Positions 19,840-28,426 of a stretch of DNA of 64,000 nucleotides are shown piece after piece. The notes below the pieces were generated by a model. It searched no databases. It saw nothing but the letters and a program-made list of their open reading frames with translations, and had not been told where the DNA came from. Positions within the stretch are counted from its first letter, which is position 1. The number at the start of each line of letters is the position of its first letter. The DNA is from Idiomarina aquatica (lineage in GTDB: Bacteria > Pseudomonadota > Gammaproteobacteria > Enterobacterales > Alteromonadaceae): assembly GCF_003987185.1 (NCBI RefSeq), contig NZ_PIPS01000002.1, forward strand, positions 496,001 to 560,000. The letters run 5' to 3'. The position numbers and the translations under genes are program-made.

Positions 19840-20406
19840 TTATGCAAGTTCCGCGATTTGTGCCTGCGCTTGTGAGAGACCCTGAGCACGGGCTTCGTCA
19901 CCCATGTTCAAGCCTTCGGCGCGAACCACTTCCACGTCGGTAATGCCGATAAAGCCCAGAGCTGTTTTCAGATACGCTTCCTGGTGATCCAGCGCTGCTG
20001 CTTCACCTTGCGAATAAACACCGCCGCGTCCTGACGCCAGGTACGCCTTTTTACCGGTTAATAAACCTTCAGGACCGTTCTCGGTATAACGGAACGTCAC
20101 GCCGGCCTGCAACACGCGGTCCAGCCATGCTTTCAGTTGAGTTGGAATGGTAAAATTGTACATCGGAGCACCAATCACCACGACGTCCGCGGCCTGCAGT
20201 TCTGCCACCAGTTCGTTGATCAGTGGCTTATCTTCTGCCAGCAATTCTTCGGCCTGCAAATGAGGTACCGGGTTACTGACTAAATCGCGATAGGTTACTT
20301 CGACGTCATCGCCTTGTTGCGTTAATTTGGCGACGATGTCCTTGCTCAGCTGACGGCTGACCGACTGTTCAATAAAAATACCGGAATCTAAGTGTAAAAC
20401 CTTCAT
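19840..20406 (-). CDS. azoR: FMN-dependent NADH:quinone reductase / azoreductase AzoR
   Basis: 188 residues, flavodoxin-like fold. The N-terminal phosphate loop region (HLDSGIFIEQSVSRQLS) and the flavin-binding APMYNFTIPTQLKAWLDRV segment (about 81-99) and ASGRGGVYS are typical of AzoR. Cytosolic dimer that reduces quinones and azo compounds with NADH, thought to protect against thiol or quinone stress. A strong GGAGG lies 6 bases before the ATG. Divergent from a LysR gene across a 105-base control region, which suggests that this regulator controls it. Confidence 0.94.
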   Translation of the reverse strand: MKVLHLDSGIFIEQSVSRQLSKDIVAKLTQQGDDVEVTYRDLVSNPVPHLQAEELLAEDKPLINELVAELQAADVVVIGAPMYNFTIPTQLKAWLDRVLQAGVTFRYTENGPEGLLTGKKAYLASGRGGVYSQGEAAALDHQEAYLKTALGFIGITDVEVVRAEGLNMGDEARAQGLSQAQAQIAELA

Positions 20407-20511
20407 AGTAAACCTCCGAAGTTGATAGACGTTGTCAGTATATTTGTTCCGTAAACAATAAAAAGTAGCTATTATGGGAACCTATGTTCCATATTTAGAA
20501 CGTCTATCATT
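20407..20511. promoter_or_regulatory. azoR/LysR divergent control region with paired inverted repeats
   Basis: An 11-bp perfect inverted repeat brackets the region: TGATAGACGTT (20423-20433) and AACGTCTATCA (20499-20509), each next to one gene start. Inside is a second repeat GGAAC-ctat-GTTCC (20478-20491). Such symmetry fits LysR-type regulation of both genes. I did not assign -35/-10 elements. Confidence 0.6.
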
Positions 20512-21423
20512 ATGTCACTGCCGGATATCGCCAATTACTACCTGTTTGCCAAAACCGTACGTGCAGGCAGCATCAATGAAGCCTCTCGTGAACTGGAGTT
20601 GCCAAAATCAACCATCAGCCGACGGCTGACACAGCTCGAGGAGGAGCAGGGCGTACGGCTGGTTAACCGCAGTCGGCAGGGGTTACGGCTAACCGATGTC
20701 GGTGAAGCGTTTTTGGTGCACTGCGAGGCGCTGGTGGATGCCGCGGAGTCTGCACAGCAGGTCACCCAACGCTTACTGGAAAAGCCCCGTGGCCGGGTCA
20801 ACGTCAGTGCCCCTTATGCGATCAGTCAAAGTCTGCTGGTACAGGTGTTGCCGCAATTCATGACCCTGTACCCGGAAATTCAACTGAACCTGATGGTGAC
20901 CAATCGTCCCGTTAATTTACTGGATGAAAACGTGGATCTGGCGTTGCGGGTAAGGCCACAGATCGAAGATTCGTCACTGATTGCGCGACCATTGAGCCAT
21001 GCGCCATCAACCTTATTTGCGGCACCGCGCCTGTTGGCGGCAGCACCGGTAGAGACACCCGATGACTTGCTTCAGCATCCACAACTGAGCCTGCATTACA
21101 CCAGTGGACGTTACCGCTACGAACTGACGCATGCAGACGGTGCAACTCGACAGTTGTCGTTTCAACCCAAACTCATCAGCGACGACATGATTTTATTACG
21201 AGAAGCCGCCATTCAGGCGCAGGGTATTGTCGCGTTACCCAATTATCTGTGCCAACAAGCGGTGGCGGAAGGTCAGTTACAACAGCTATTACCTGAGTGG
21301 CAATTACCGATCGGCATCATGCACATGACGTATCCACACCGACGCGGATTAAAGCCGGCCGTACGCGTATTGATTGATTTTCTGGCCGAAAAACTCCCGG
21401 AAGTTGCACAGCGCGCGTTTTAA
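20512..21423 (+). CDS. LysR-family transcriptional regulator, divergent from azoR
   Basis: 303 residues. N-terminal winged helix-turn-helix (about 1-62; GSINEASRELELPKSTISRRL), then a substrate-binding fold (about 90-295). This arrangement, facing an azoR/quinone reductase gene, is common for LysR regulators that sense quinones or electrophiles; the ligand here is unknown. The ATG at 20512 follows an inverted repeat that overlaps its leader, consistent with autoregulation. Confidence 0.93.
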   Translation: MSLPDIANYYLFAKTVRAGSINEASRELELPKSTISRRLTQLEEEQGVRLVNRSRQGLRLTDVGEAFLVHCEALVDAAESAQQVTQRLLEKPRGRVNVSAPYAISQSLLVQVLPQFMTLYPEIQLNLMVTNRPVNLLDENVDLALRVRPQIEDSSLIARPLSHAPSTLFAAPRLLAAAPVETPDDLLQHPQLSLHYTSGRYRYELTHADGATRQLSFQPKLISDDMILLREAAIQAQGIVALPNYLCQQAVAEGQLQQLLPEWQLPIGIMHMTYPHRRGLKPAVRVLIDFLAEKLPEVAQRAF

Positions 21424-21533
21424 ATTGTGAGTGCTAACAGCTCTCAATAATGATTTATACCATGCATTTAACATAATATACATTATACGCAATTAGGTTT
21501 TAGAAGGATTTGGTCGGTGTTCTGCCGATTTCT

Positions 21534-21541
21534 GGTAGAAT
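21534..21541 (+). promoter_or_regulatory. Candidate extended -10 promoter of ycbZ
   Basis: TGGTAGAAT read from about 21533 has the extended TG and a TAGAAT hexamer (21536-21541), about 50 bases before the ycbZ ATG. No good -35 at 17 bases. Modest evidence. Confidence 0.35.
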
Positions 21542-21589
21542 GCGACCTATAGTGATTTATGGACTATCGATTTTAGGAACCAAACCAAT

Positions 21590-23503
21590 ATGCAACTATC
21601 GCCGCAGGCGCTGCGCCCAGACACTGAGGTATGGCTACAACAACGACCGGCTGAATGTGAAGAACGTTTATTAGTCGGCCAACAACGCGCACTGGATGCG
21701 CTCACACAATCGATGCGTCAGCGTGGCTGTTACGCCAACGTGTTTGCGGTTATCCCTGCGGGATTACAAAAGCAGTACGTACTGGACGAATATTTCCACG
21801 ACCATCAGTGGCAACACAGCCGTTGGTATGACTGGTTGTATCTGGCCGATCCGGCGGATGCGTTACGGCCGTTATGTGTGAATGTTCCGTCCGGTAGCGC
21901 GGCTGAAGTGATGCAGGCGATTCTGCAGTACATTCAAACCGAGGTTGCTGAACGCGAGGCGTTACATGCGAAAATCATCAGTCAGTTTGATACGCCGAAA
22001 CTGCGCGATTACATGCAACGTATTGCCGATAAAACCGCAGACGATTTCGGTAGTGATCAACTGGCCTCCGTGATTGTTGGACATCAGCACCCTGCTCCGT
22101 TTTATTTGTGTGATCGGGTGACAGAAACCCGTTTGTTTGGGCAAATCGGTGCACAGTCGATAGAAGGCACCGTGCGTTCCGATCTGCACCTTATCGAAGC
22201 CGGCTTAATTCATCAGGCCAATGGCGGCGTGTTGGCGCTGGAAGTTCATCAGTTGCTGGAAAATCTGGAATTGTGGCGACGCTTAAAAAACATTCTGTTG
22301 AGCGGTGTGTTTGAGTGGCCACAACCGTCACCAGACAGCGGTACGGCTTATTTTTATCGGCCTCAGCCGGTACCTATCGATATTAAAATTGTGCTGCTTG
22401 GCAACCGTAATGAGTACGGTCAGTTGCGGGATTACGACGAGGATTTTGACCATCTGTTTCCATTTTTAGCGGATTTTCACCGTGATTTTCCGTTATATCG
22501 CGAGCCAGTTACGGATTACTTCCGTTACTTGCAATTTGTCTGGCAGCAAGCCGATGTGTTACCGCTGGCCGACTCCGGCTATGCCGCGGTACTACGAGCC
22601 AGTGCCCGGCGTACCGAATTTCAGCAGGAGTTGAGCCTCGACACCATCTATCTGTTACAACTGCTGCGTGAAGCCAACGACATCGCTGCGCAAAATGCTA
22701 AAACGCAAATCGACGAGCACTCCATCGAACAGGTGCTGGAACGTCAGCGCACTCGTGAAGGTCAACTGGCCGAAATGAGCCGCCGTAGCATCATCGAAAA
22801 ACAAGTACGAATTGATACCGACGGCGAAGTGGTTGGCCAGGTAAACGGCCTTACCGTGATTACCGTCGGCGGTACTGAGTTCGGCGAACCGTCACGCATT
22901 ACCGCCACCATTCATTACGGCGACGGCGACATCATCGACATCGAACGTAAGTCTGAGATGTCTGGCAACATCCACACCAAAGGGGTGATGATCCTAAGCG
23001 CCTACCTCGCCCATCAGTTTGCCCGCCATGAACCCATGTCGGTATCCGCAACGGTGGTGTTTGAGCAGTCCTATTTTGAGGTGGACGGCGACAGTGCCTC
23101 CATGGCGGAACTGTGTTGCTTAATTTCAGCACTAGCCGAAACCCCGTTGACGCAATCGCTGGCGATTACCGGCGCGATGGATCAGTTCGGTAACGTGCAA
23201 GCCATTGGTGCAGTTAACGAAAAAATCGAAGGCTATTTCGCACTCTGCAAGGAACGCGGTTTAACCGGTGAGCATGGTGTGATCATTCCGGCCTCAAACC
23301 AGGCGCAGCTCAACCTGGCACCGGAAATCATCGAAGCGGTTGAGCACGGCAAATTCTCCGTTCACACCGTTGAACACGTCGAAGAAGCACTGGAGCTGTT
23401 AACCGGGGTCAGTAAAAACGAATTGTTTGACCGCGTGCGCGGACACATTCACGATCCTGACGAGCAGCAAAGAAAGCCTTGGTGGAAGCGATTGTTTGAC
23501 TAA
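21590..23503 (+). CDS. ycbZ: Lon-like protease YcbZ (ATP-site-less Lon family)
   Basis: 637 residues. The C-terminal Lon protease domain has the Ser-Lys pair: Ser502 in [10 protein letters not shown] and Lys545 in NEKIEGYF. The N-terminal and middle parts are AAA-like but contain no recognisable Walker A (GxxGxGK) motif, as in other YcbZ-type proteins. Substrates are unknown. The gene lies directly upstream of fabA with rmf beyond, the same ycbZ-fabA-rmf grouping found in enterobacteria. It is probably cytosolic. It is somewhat longer than the E. coli protein. Confidence 0.92.
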   Translation: MQLSPQALRPDTEVWLQQRPAECEERLLVGQQRALDALTQSMRQRGCYANVFAVIPAGLQKQYVLDEYFHDHQWQHSRWYDWLYLADPADALRPLCVNVPSGSAAEVMQAILQYIQTEVAEREALHAKIISQFDTPKLRDYMQRIADKTADDFGSDQLASVIVGHQHPAPFYLCDRVTETRLFGQIGAQSIEGTVRSDLHLIEAGLIHQANGGVLALEVHQLLENLELWRRLKNILLSGVFEWPQPSPDSGTAYFYRPQPVPIDIKIVLLGNRNEYGQLRDYDEDFDHLFPFLADFHRDFPLYREPVTDYFRYLQFVWQQADVLPLADSGYAAVLRASARRTEFQQELSLDTIYLLQLLREANDIAAQNAKTQIDEHSIEQVLERQRTREGQLAEMSRRSIIEKQVRIDTDGEVVGQVNGLTVITVGGTEFGEPSRITATIHYGDGDIIDIERKSEMSGNIHTKGVMILSAYLAHQFARHEPMSVSATVVFEQSYFEVDGDSASMAELCCLISALAETPLTQSLAITGAMDQFGNVQAIGAVNEKIEGYFALCKERGLTGEHGVIIPASNQAQLNLAPEIIEAVEHGKFSVHTVEHVEEALELLTGVSKNELFDRVRGHIHDPDEQQRKPWWKRLFD

Positions 23504-23509
23504 TCGGAG

Positions 23510-23538
23510 TTGTTTGGCGTACAGCTGTACGCTAAACT
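23510..23538 (+). promoter_or_regulatory. fabA promoter with FabR-type operator in the spacer
   Basis: TTGTTT (23510-23515), 17-base spacer, TAAACT (23533-23538). The spacer is filled by the perfect 16-bp palindrome GCGTACAGCTGTACGC (23517-23532), which with flanking bases fits the known FabR operator pattern AGCGTACA..TGTACGCT. FabR represses unsaturated fatty acid genes in Gammaproteobacteria; no fabR gene is in the window. Confidence 0.85.
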
Positions 23539-23579
23539 CCCTGCAGTCAATTTCGTACTCACTAACCAAAAAGGTTGTT

Positions 23580-24092
23580 ATGAATCAATCCAGTTTTTCG
23601 CGTCAAGACTTAATTGATTGCAGCGAAGGTAAACTCTTTGGCGAAGGCAACAGTCGTCTGCCCGCTCCTAACATGTTAATGATGGACCGCATCGTTAATA
23701 TCACCGCCGATGGTGGCGAGTTTGGTAAAGGTTTTATTCACGCCGAGCTCGATATCAATCCAGATTTGTGGTTCTTCGATTGCCATTTTAAAGGCGACCC
23801 GGTGATGCCTGGCTGTCTCGGACTGGACGCGATGTGGCAGTTGGTCGGTTTTTACCTGGGTTGGTCCGGTGGTCCTGGCCGCGGTCGTGCACTGGGTGTT
23901 GGTGAAGTTAAATTTACCGGACAAATCTTACCGGAGCACAAAAAGGTCAGCTATTACATTGACATGACCCGTGTTATCAAGCGCAAATTGTTTATGGGCG
24001 TCGGCAATGGCCGTGTTGAGGTTGATGGCCGCCCTATTTACACAGCGAAAGATTTGAAAGTCGGATTGTTTACGGACACCACCACGTTTTAA
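23580..24092 (+). CDS. fabA: 3-hydroxydecanoyl-ACP dehydratase/isomerase FabA
   Basis: 170 residues, the expected length. It makes the first double bond of unsaturated fatty acids at the C10 stage, dehydrating and isomerising on acyl carrier protein in the cytosol. The active-site His69 ([14 protein letters not shown]) and Asp83 ([11 protein letters not shown]) are present, so this is FabA rather than FabZ. The ATG at 23580 is chosen because the protein then begins as in other FabA proteins; the reading frame is open further upstream into ycbZ, but that would bypass the promoter and FabR-type site. A strong terminator follows. Confidence 0.97.
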   Translation: MNQSSFSRQDLIDCSEGKLFGEGNSRLPAPNMLMMDRIVNITADGGEFGKGFIHAELDINPDLWFFDCHFKGDPVMPGCLGLDAMWQLVGFYLGWSGGPGRGRALGVGEVKFTGQILPEHKKVSYYIDMTRVIKRKLFMGVGNGRVEVDGRPIYTAKDLKVGLFTDTTTF

Positions 24093-24107
24093 TCGACGCC
24101 TTACGAG

Positions 24108-24146
24108 AAAACGCCGGAACCCTGTTGGGTTGCCGGCGTTTTTTTT
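24108..24146 (+). terminator. Rho-independent terminator of fabA
   Basis: Stem ACGCCGG ... CCGGCGT continuing into an inner AACCC/GGGTT pair with loop TGTT, followed by eight T. Typical strong intrinsic terminator, 16 bases after the fabA stop; on the other side lies convergent rmf. Confidence 0.92.
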
Positions 24147-24179
24147 ATTCATCAGCTAGCTAATATGATATGTGACAAA

Positions 24180-24356
24180 TCAGCGGAACAAGCCGGTATT
24201 TCGTGCCTCCATTGCATCACGCCATCCTCCTAGCCACTGGGAGCGAATGTCATCTTGGGTTTGATACGGACAGTTATCTTTCGAACGTCCAGATAATCCG
24301 GCTTTATAGCCTTGAGTGTGGGCTCTTTCAAAGCGATCACGCTTTTGTCTTTTCAT
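24180..24356 (-). CDS. rmf: Ribosome modulation factor RMF
   Basis: 58 residues, highly basic. It matches RMF along its length: MKRQKRDRFERAHTQGYKAG at the start and CPYQTQDDIRSQWLGGWRDAM near the middle. RMF binds 70S ribosomes in slow growth and pairs them as inactive 100S dimers. ATG 24356 is chosen from the family's usual start and an AAGGGG before it; the open frame extends nine codons further upstream. Convergent with fabA. Confidence 0.95.
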   Translation of the reverse strand: MKRQKRDRFERAHTQGYKAGLSGRSKDNCPYQTQDDIRSQWLGGWRDAMEARNTGLFR

Positions 24357-24462
24357 AGAACTACCCCTTCGCCTGTTGTTCACAGATTATTTTAAGATTA
24401 TCGGAGAGCGTTTTTGTTGCCCTCATTACTATTGATAGTCTGATTGGCGGAGAGTTCAATCG

Positions 24463-24521
24463 AAAAAAGTAACACAGCCAACTTGAAAAACGATAAAGAG
24501 TTGAAACTGTGTTACTTTTTT
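24463..24521 (-). terminator. Large stem-loop terminator after the DUF3466 gene
   Basis: Perfect 15-bp arms AAAAAAGTAACACAG (24463-24477) and CTGTGTTACTTTTTT (24507-24521). Within the loop a second pair CAACT/AGTTG (24479-24483, 24499-24503) can form. T-run on both strands, so it can act in either direction; it sits 12 bases after the DUF3466 stop and about 105 bases upstream of rmf. Confidence 0.85.
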
Positions 24522-24533
24522 ATGATGATTTTA

Positions 24534-26264
24534 TTATGATTTTTTGATCTTTTGAGCCGTCTTACGGCGGCTAAAGGTTATAAGCGAGCCCAACAATGCG
24601 AGCACACCCAATGAGCCACTACCAAAGGCCGCGCCGCTACGCTCAATCTTATTTTCCTCTTCACGACAGTTATTCAACTCACCGTCAATTGGGTTGAGTT
24701 TGATCGCTACCGCCACTTCGCGCGTTTGCGTTTCACCGTCGCCGTCGACGTACTCTTCGGTCTTCAGTGCCGTTGCCAGCACCTCACCTGAGTCGGTTAC
24801 ATCATTGGCTTCAACGATAAAGTACTGGCTGTCACAGGACACCGCGTCGTTCAGGTTAATGAACTCAGGGTTTTCTGCCGTTGTGTCATACCAAAAACCA
24901 ACCCGACGGCGCACGGTTGATAAGGTCGCTTCGATTTCACCGGTGCCGACAACGATGCCGTTTTCATTAATGGCGTTCGGTACGGTTGACGAGCCGGAGA
25001 AAAAGCCCGGCAATAACGTCAACGGTTCATCGTCAGTCGCTTCCAGATCGTAGACAAAGGCCGTGTTGCGCAGATTACCGGCGCGGTTTTCAACCAGATA
25101 ACCGATGGCTTTATTGCTGTCATTGATGTCCGTTGCCGCACCCCAGAAATAGTCAGCACTTTCGGTAACCGGCAAGGCTTCGCTGTTTTCAAAAATAGCC
25201 GGCATACGGATGGCGCCGCGCTCAGGGTGATAAGTCCAGCTTTGTCCTACCGCGATGCCGTTGTTATTAACGGCCAGTGCGTAACTGGAGAAGTCGCGCT
25301 GATCTTCTTCGTCGCGCTCCTGTAAGGTACCCAGTTCGGTGGCACTGATCACTTCACCGTTGTTATCCAACTGCCAGAGGTAACCACGAATGTCGTAAAT
25401 TGAGCGGCGCGCGGCATAATTGCTGTTTGAATAAAATGACGGGGCAATGTTGTTTGCGCGCTGATTGTAGAGTTCCAGCCAAATCCCGTGTGCACAGGCC
25501 TTGGTCGGACGGGTTACGACCGTGTCCGGATCCTCTGGGGTACAAGAAGCAATTCGCTCTTCAGCAAAAGGGCTGAGCGCGACGCTGGCATAACCGGCCG
25601 CCAGACCTGAGTCGTTAACGTCCATAATCGCGCTTTCACCACCGAGTTCCGCCGTTTCTGGCGGCTCGATAATGCTGCGTTGGCCATCACGCAGCCAAAC
25701 ACCACGACTGATAAAGTCGCGCAGGTAAAACGTTAAGGTCACTTCCTCGCCTTCAGAATCGGTGAAGGTGTATTCGGTCGGTGAGAATGATCCGGTGCTA
25801 CTGCCTACCGCCGCATTGCTGCTATTGATGTCATACAAAAAGCTGTCGGTGCTCAGGTCCTGCGTATCACCAAGTAACGGCACCGTTTGAGTAACTCCAT
25901 CATAAAGATAGGCGGCGTTTAAACCGATTTGAATTTGTTGCAGGTTATTGTTGGCATTCACCGCAACGTTGTTAATGATGTACTCATATTGTTCCGGCGT
26001 TAAGGTATCCACCTCATCGATATCGGTAATGCCTGCGTTCGCCAGCACTGAGGCTGAAACCTGACTGAGATCGATATCGACTGCGGTCGGAAACCGCGAA
26101 ATACCCACCACAAAGCCCTGCTCGTTCATTGCCTTTGGAAAGCTGCCGCGATAATTTTCCGCAGTCGGAAGCTCTTCAATCTGGAATAAGTCGGCCTGCG
26201 CGGCCATACTCATCGACGCCAAAATTGCTGCGCTTAACCCTTTAAGTGCAAATTGTTTCATCAT
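24534..26264 (-). CDS. DUF3466 family exported protein with GlyGly-CTERM-like tail
   Basis: 576 residues. Signal peptide at 1-25 (MMKQFALKGLSAAILASMSMAAQA). The body has repeated segments of the form DINDSNKAIGY, NENGIVVGTG, VNNNGIAVGQS, spaced through the protein, suggesting a beta-propeller-like repeat fold; this is inference. The C terminus (about 548-576) has GSGSLGVLALLGSLITFSRR then Lys-rich residues, which looks like a GlyGly-CTERM sorting signal handled by rhombosortase and type II secretion. DUF3466 genes usually sit beside uup in this order, as here (3 bases after uup). Function unknown; surface exposure is likely. Confidence 0.88.
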   Translation of the reverse strand: MMKQFALKGLSAAILASMSMAAQADLFQIEELPTAENYRGSFPKAMNEQGFVVGISRFPTAVDIDLSQVSASVLANAGITDIDEVDTLTPEQYEYIINNVAVNANNNLQQIQIGLNAAYLYDGVTQTVPLLGDTQDLSTDSFLYDINSSNAAVGSSTGSFSPTEYTFTDSEGEEVTLTFYLRDFISRGVWLRDGQRSIIEPPETAELGGESAIMDVNDSGLAAGYASVALSPFAEERIASCTPEDPDTVVTRPTKACAHGIWLELYNQRANNIAPSFYSNSNYAARRSIYDIRGYLWQLDNNGEVISATELGTLQERDEEDQRDFSSYALAVNNNGIAVGQSWTYHPERGAIRMPAIFENSEALPVTESADYFWGAATDINDSNKAIGYLVENRAGNLRNTAFVYDLEATDDEPLTLLPGFFSGSSTVPNAINENGIVVGTGEIEATLSTVRRRVGFWYDTTAENPEFINLNDAVSCDSQYFIVEANDVTDSGEVLATALKTEEYVDGDGETQTREVAVAIKLNPIDGELNNCREEENKIERSGAAFGSGSLGVLALLGSLITFSRRKTAQKIKKS

Positions 26265-26267
26265 TAA

Positions 26268-28193
26268 CTAACTACTCTGTTTTGATAAGTTTTCAAGCTC
26301 TTCCCAGCGCTCAAGCAAAGCCATGATGGTTTCTTCTAACTCGGCTGCTTGTTGCATCACAGGCTCTGTCACCTCGATGGGCTGATTAAAGAACTCCGGA
26401 TCATTCAGTTGTTGTTGAACGTGTTCTAGCTGTTGTTCTTTTTCTTCGATCGCCGCCGGCAAACCGTCCAGCTCTCGTTGCAGTTTGTAGGATAACTTTT
26501 TCTGACGTTTTGCAGAACCCTTATCAGCCAAACTTGTGCTTTGTGACTGTTTTGGGGTCGGTTTGGTTCCTTCCGCGGTCGATTTTGTTGTCGATTGCGC
26601 CGCAAGATAATGTTCCAGCTCGGTGAAACCACCAATGATTTCAGTGATCTTACCGCTACCTTCAAACAGCAACACGGAGGTGGCTGTATTGTCAACGAAT
26701 TCACGGTCGTGACTGACCAACAATACCGTGCCCTGGTACTCGGCGATGATCTGCTCAAGCAATTCGAGGGTTTCAATGTCCAGATCGTTGGTCGGTTCGT
26801 CCAATACCAGCAGGTTGCTGGGTTTCAGCATAATCTTGGCCAGTAAGGCCCGATTACGCTCGCCGCCGGACAACGCCGAAACCGGCGTCCGCGCCTGCTT
26901 GGGTGAAAACAGAAAGTCCTGCAGGTAACTTAAGATATGCCGTGGCCGGCCCTGGAACACGATGTCCTGTTTACCGTCACCAACGTTGTCCATCACTGAC
27001 TTGTTCGGATCCAACTGCGAGCGGTGCTGATCGAAATAAGCCACCTCGAGGTTGGTGCCTAGCTTAACGTTACCGCTGTCGACCGTCTGCTCTCCCAAAA
27101 TGACTTTTATCAGCGTACTTTTGCCGCAGCCGTTCGGGCCAACAAAGGCGACTTTGTCACCGCGCTGCAACAGCAGGTCTAGGTTGTTAATCACGCATTT
27201 CTCAGCAAAGCTCAGGTTCATGCCCTCGCCTTCGAACACCCGCTTACCCGAGCGCCCTGCTTCGTTAACCCGCAAGTTTGCCTGGCCTTGCAATTCGCGT
27301 CGTTGCTGACGTTGCTTACGCAAATCCTGTAACGCCCGCACCCGTCCTTCATTACGGGTACGGCGGGCTTTAATGCCCTGCCGGATCCAGACTTCCTCGG
27401 CCGCGAGCTTTTTGTCGAACTCGGCATTTTGCGCCGCTTCAACCTCCAGCAGCTCCTGTTTTTTCTGCAAATAACGGTCATAATCGCCCGGGTAGCTGTG
27501 CAGCTGGCCGCGATCAAGATCGATAATACGGGTTGCCAGATGGCGGATGAAGGCACGGTCGTGACTGATGAATAACACCGCCCCCTTAAAGTCTTTAATT
27601 TGCTCTTCCAGCCAGCGCACCATATCGATATCAAGGTGGTTGGTCGGCTCGTCCAGCAGCAACACATCCGGATCAACCACCAGCGCCCGCGCCAATGCCA
27701 CGCGTCGTAACCAACCGCCGGAAAGCTCGGCCATCGAGGTATCCGCCGGTAGCGAGAGTTTGGTCAGAACCTGCTCGATGCGGGTTTCCATTTGCCAGCC
27801 GTTAAGCGCATCAATCTTCGCCTGCAAGACGTCCATTTCGTTCAGCAACGCATCCGAGGTATTGGCACCCATTTGCTGTGACAGCTCATGATAACGGGCC
27901 AGCAAGCGGCCGCTTTCCGCCAGCGCTTCGGCTACATAGTCATAGACCCGCTGCGGCGACTGTGCCGGCGGGTCCTGAGGCAATCGGGTGACTACCGTAT
28001 CGCCAACGTATTGCACCTGACCATCGTCCAGTGCCACTTGTTGGTCGATCACTTTTAATAAGGTTGATTTACCAGCGCCGTTGCGTCCTACCAGACACAC
28101 CCGCTCACCCGGCTCCAGTACAAAATTAACGTGATCCAATATCGCGTCGGCGCCGAACGCTAGCTGTGCGTCCTGAACCCGTAATAAATTCAT
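26268..28193 (-). CDS. uup: ABC-F family ATPase Uup
   Basis: 641 residues with two ABC domains in one chain and no membrane segments. Walker A GRNGAGKST at 36-44 and GPNGCGKST in the second half; signatures LSGGWLRRVALARA and LSGGERNRALLAKI; Walker B LLLDEPTNHLDI and LVLDEPTNDLDI. A charged linker near 530-575 leads to a C-terminal coiled coil typical of Uup. ABC-F proteins act on the ribosome; Uup is linked to genome stability and ribosome assembly. Start ATG overlaps the stop of the upstream small gene as ATGA. Confidence 0.95.
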   Translation of the reverse strand: MNLLRVQDAQLAFGADAILDHVNFVLEPGERVCLVGRNGAGKSTLLKVIDQQVALDDGQVQYVGDTVVTRLPQDPPAQSPQRVYDYVAEALAESGRLLARYHELSQQMGANTSDALLNEMDVLQAKIDALNGWQMETRIEQVLTKLSLPADTSMAELSGGWLRRVALARALVVDPDVLLLDEPTNHLDIDMVRWLEEQIKDFKGAVLFISHDRAFIRHLATRIIDLDRGQLHSYPGDYDRYLQKKQELLEVEAAQNAEFDKKLAAEEVWIRQGIKARRTRNEGRVRALQDLRKQRQQRRELQGQANLRVNEAGRSGKRVFEGEGMNLSFAEKCVINNLDLLLQRGDKVAFVGPNGCGKSTLIKVILGEQTVDSGNVKLGTNLEVAYFDQHRSQLDPNKSVMDNVGDGKQDIVFQGRPRHILSYLQDFLFSPKQARTPVSALSGGERNRALLAKIMLKPSNLLVLDEPTNDLDIETLELLEQIIAEYQGTVLLVSHDREFVDNTATSVLLFEGSGKITEIIGGFTELEHYLAAQSTTKSTAEGTKPTPKQSQSTSLADKGSAKRQKKLSYKLQRELDGLPAAIEEKEQQLEHVQQQLNDPEFFNQPIEVTEPVMQQAAELEETIMALLERWEELENLSKQSS

Positions 28194-28420
28194 AAATTGA
28201 TAAACTCCAGCAGTTGCTGCTGATCAAACGGCCAGCGCAACTCATTATCCTGTTGGTCTTTAAGGACTGGCACCAGCCAGCCATATTCCTGTTGCAGATC
28301 CGCATCCGATTCGATATCCACCACCGTTAACTCCAGTGGTTCGTCAATATCCAGCCCATACAATAATTGCAGGGCCTGAGTGCACAACGGACAATGTGAC
28401 TTTGTCAGTAGGTAATACAT
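28190..28420 (-). CDS. Glutaredoxin-like small protein (DUF836 family)
   Basis: 76 residues with thioredoxin-like fold features: an early CPLC motif (residues 10-13, SHCPLCTQAL) and the VPVLKDQQDNELRWPFD segment, with the cis-Pro position typical of glutaredoxins. Probably a thiol redox protein; partner unknown. It lies between rlmKL and uup, a stable arrangement in related bacteria, with a 4-base overlap with uup. Confidence 0.88.
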   Translation of the reverse strand: MYYLLTKSHCPLCTQALQLLYGLDIDEPLELTVVDIESDADLQQEYGWLVPVLKDQQDNELRWPFDQQQLLEFINL

Positions 28421-28426
28421 AAGCGG

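Noticed and set aside
24357-24462. Promoter of rmf
   Set aside because: TTGAAC with a TATCAA-like hexamer occurs, but the fit is too weak to report as a feature.
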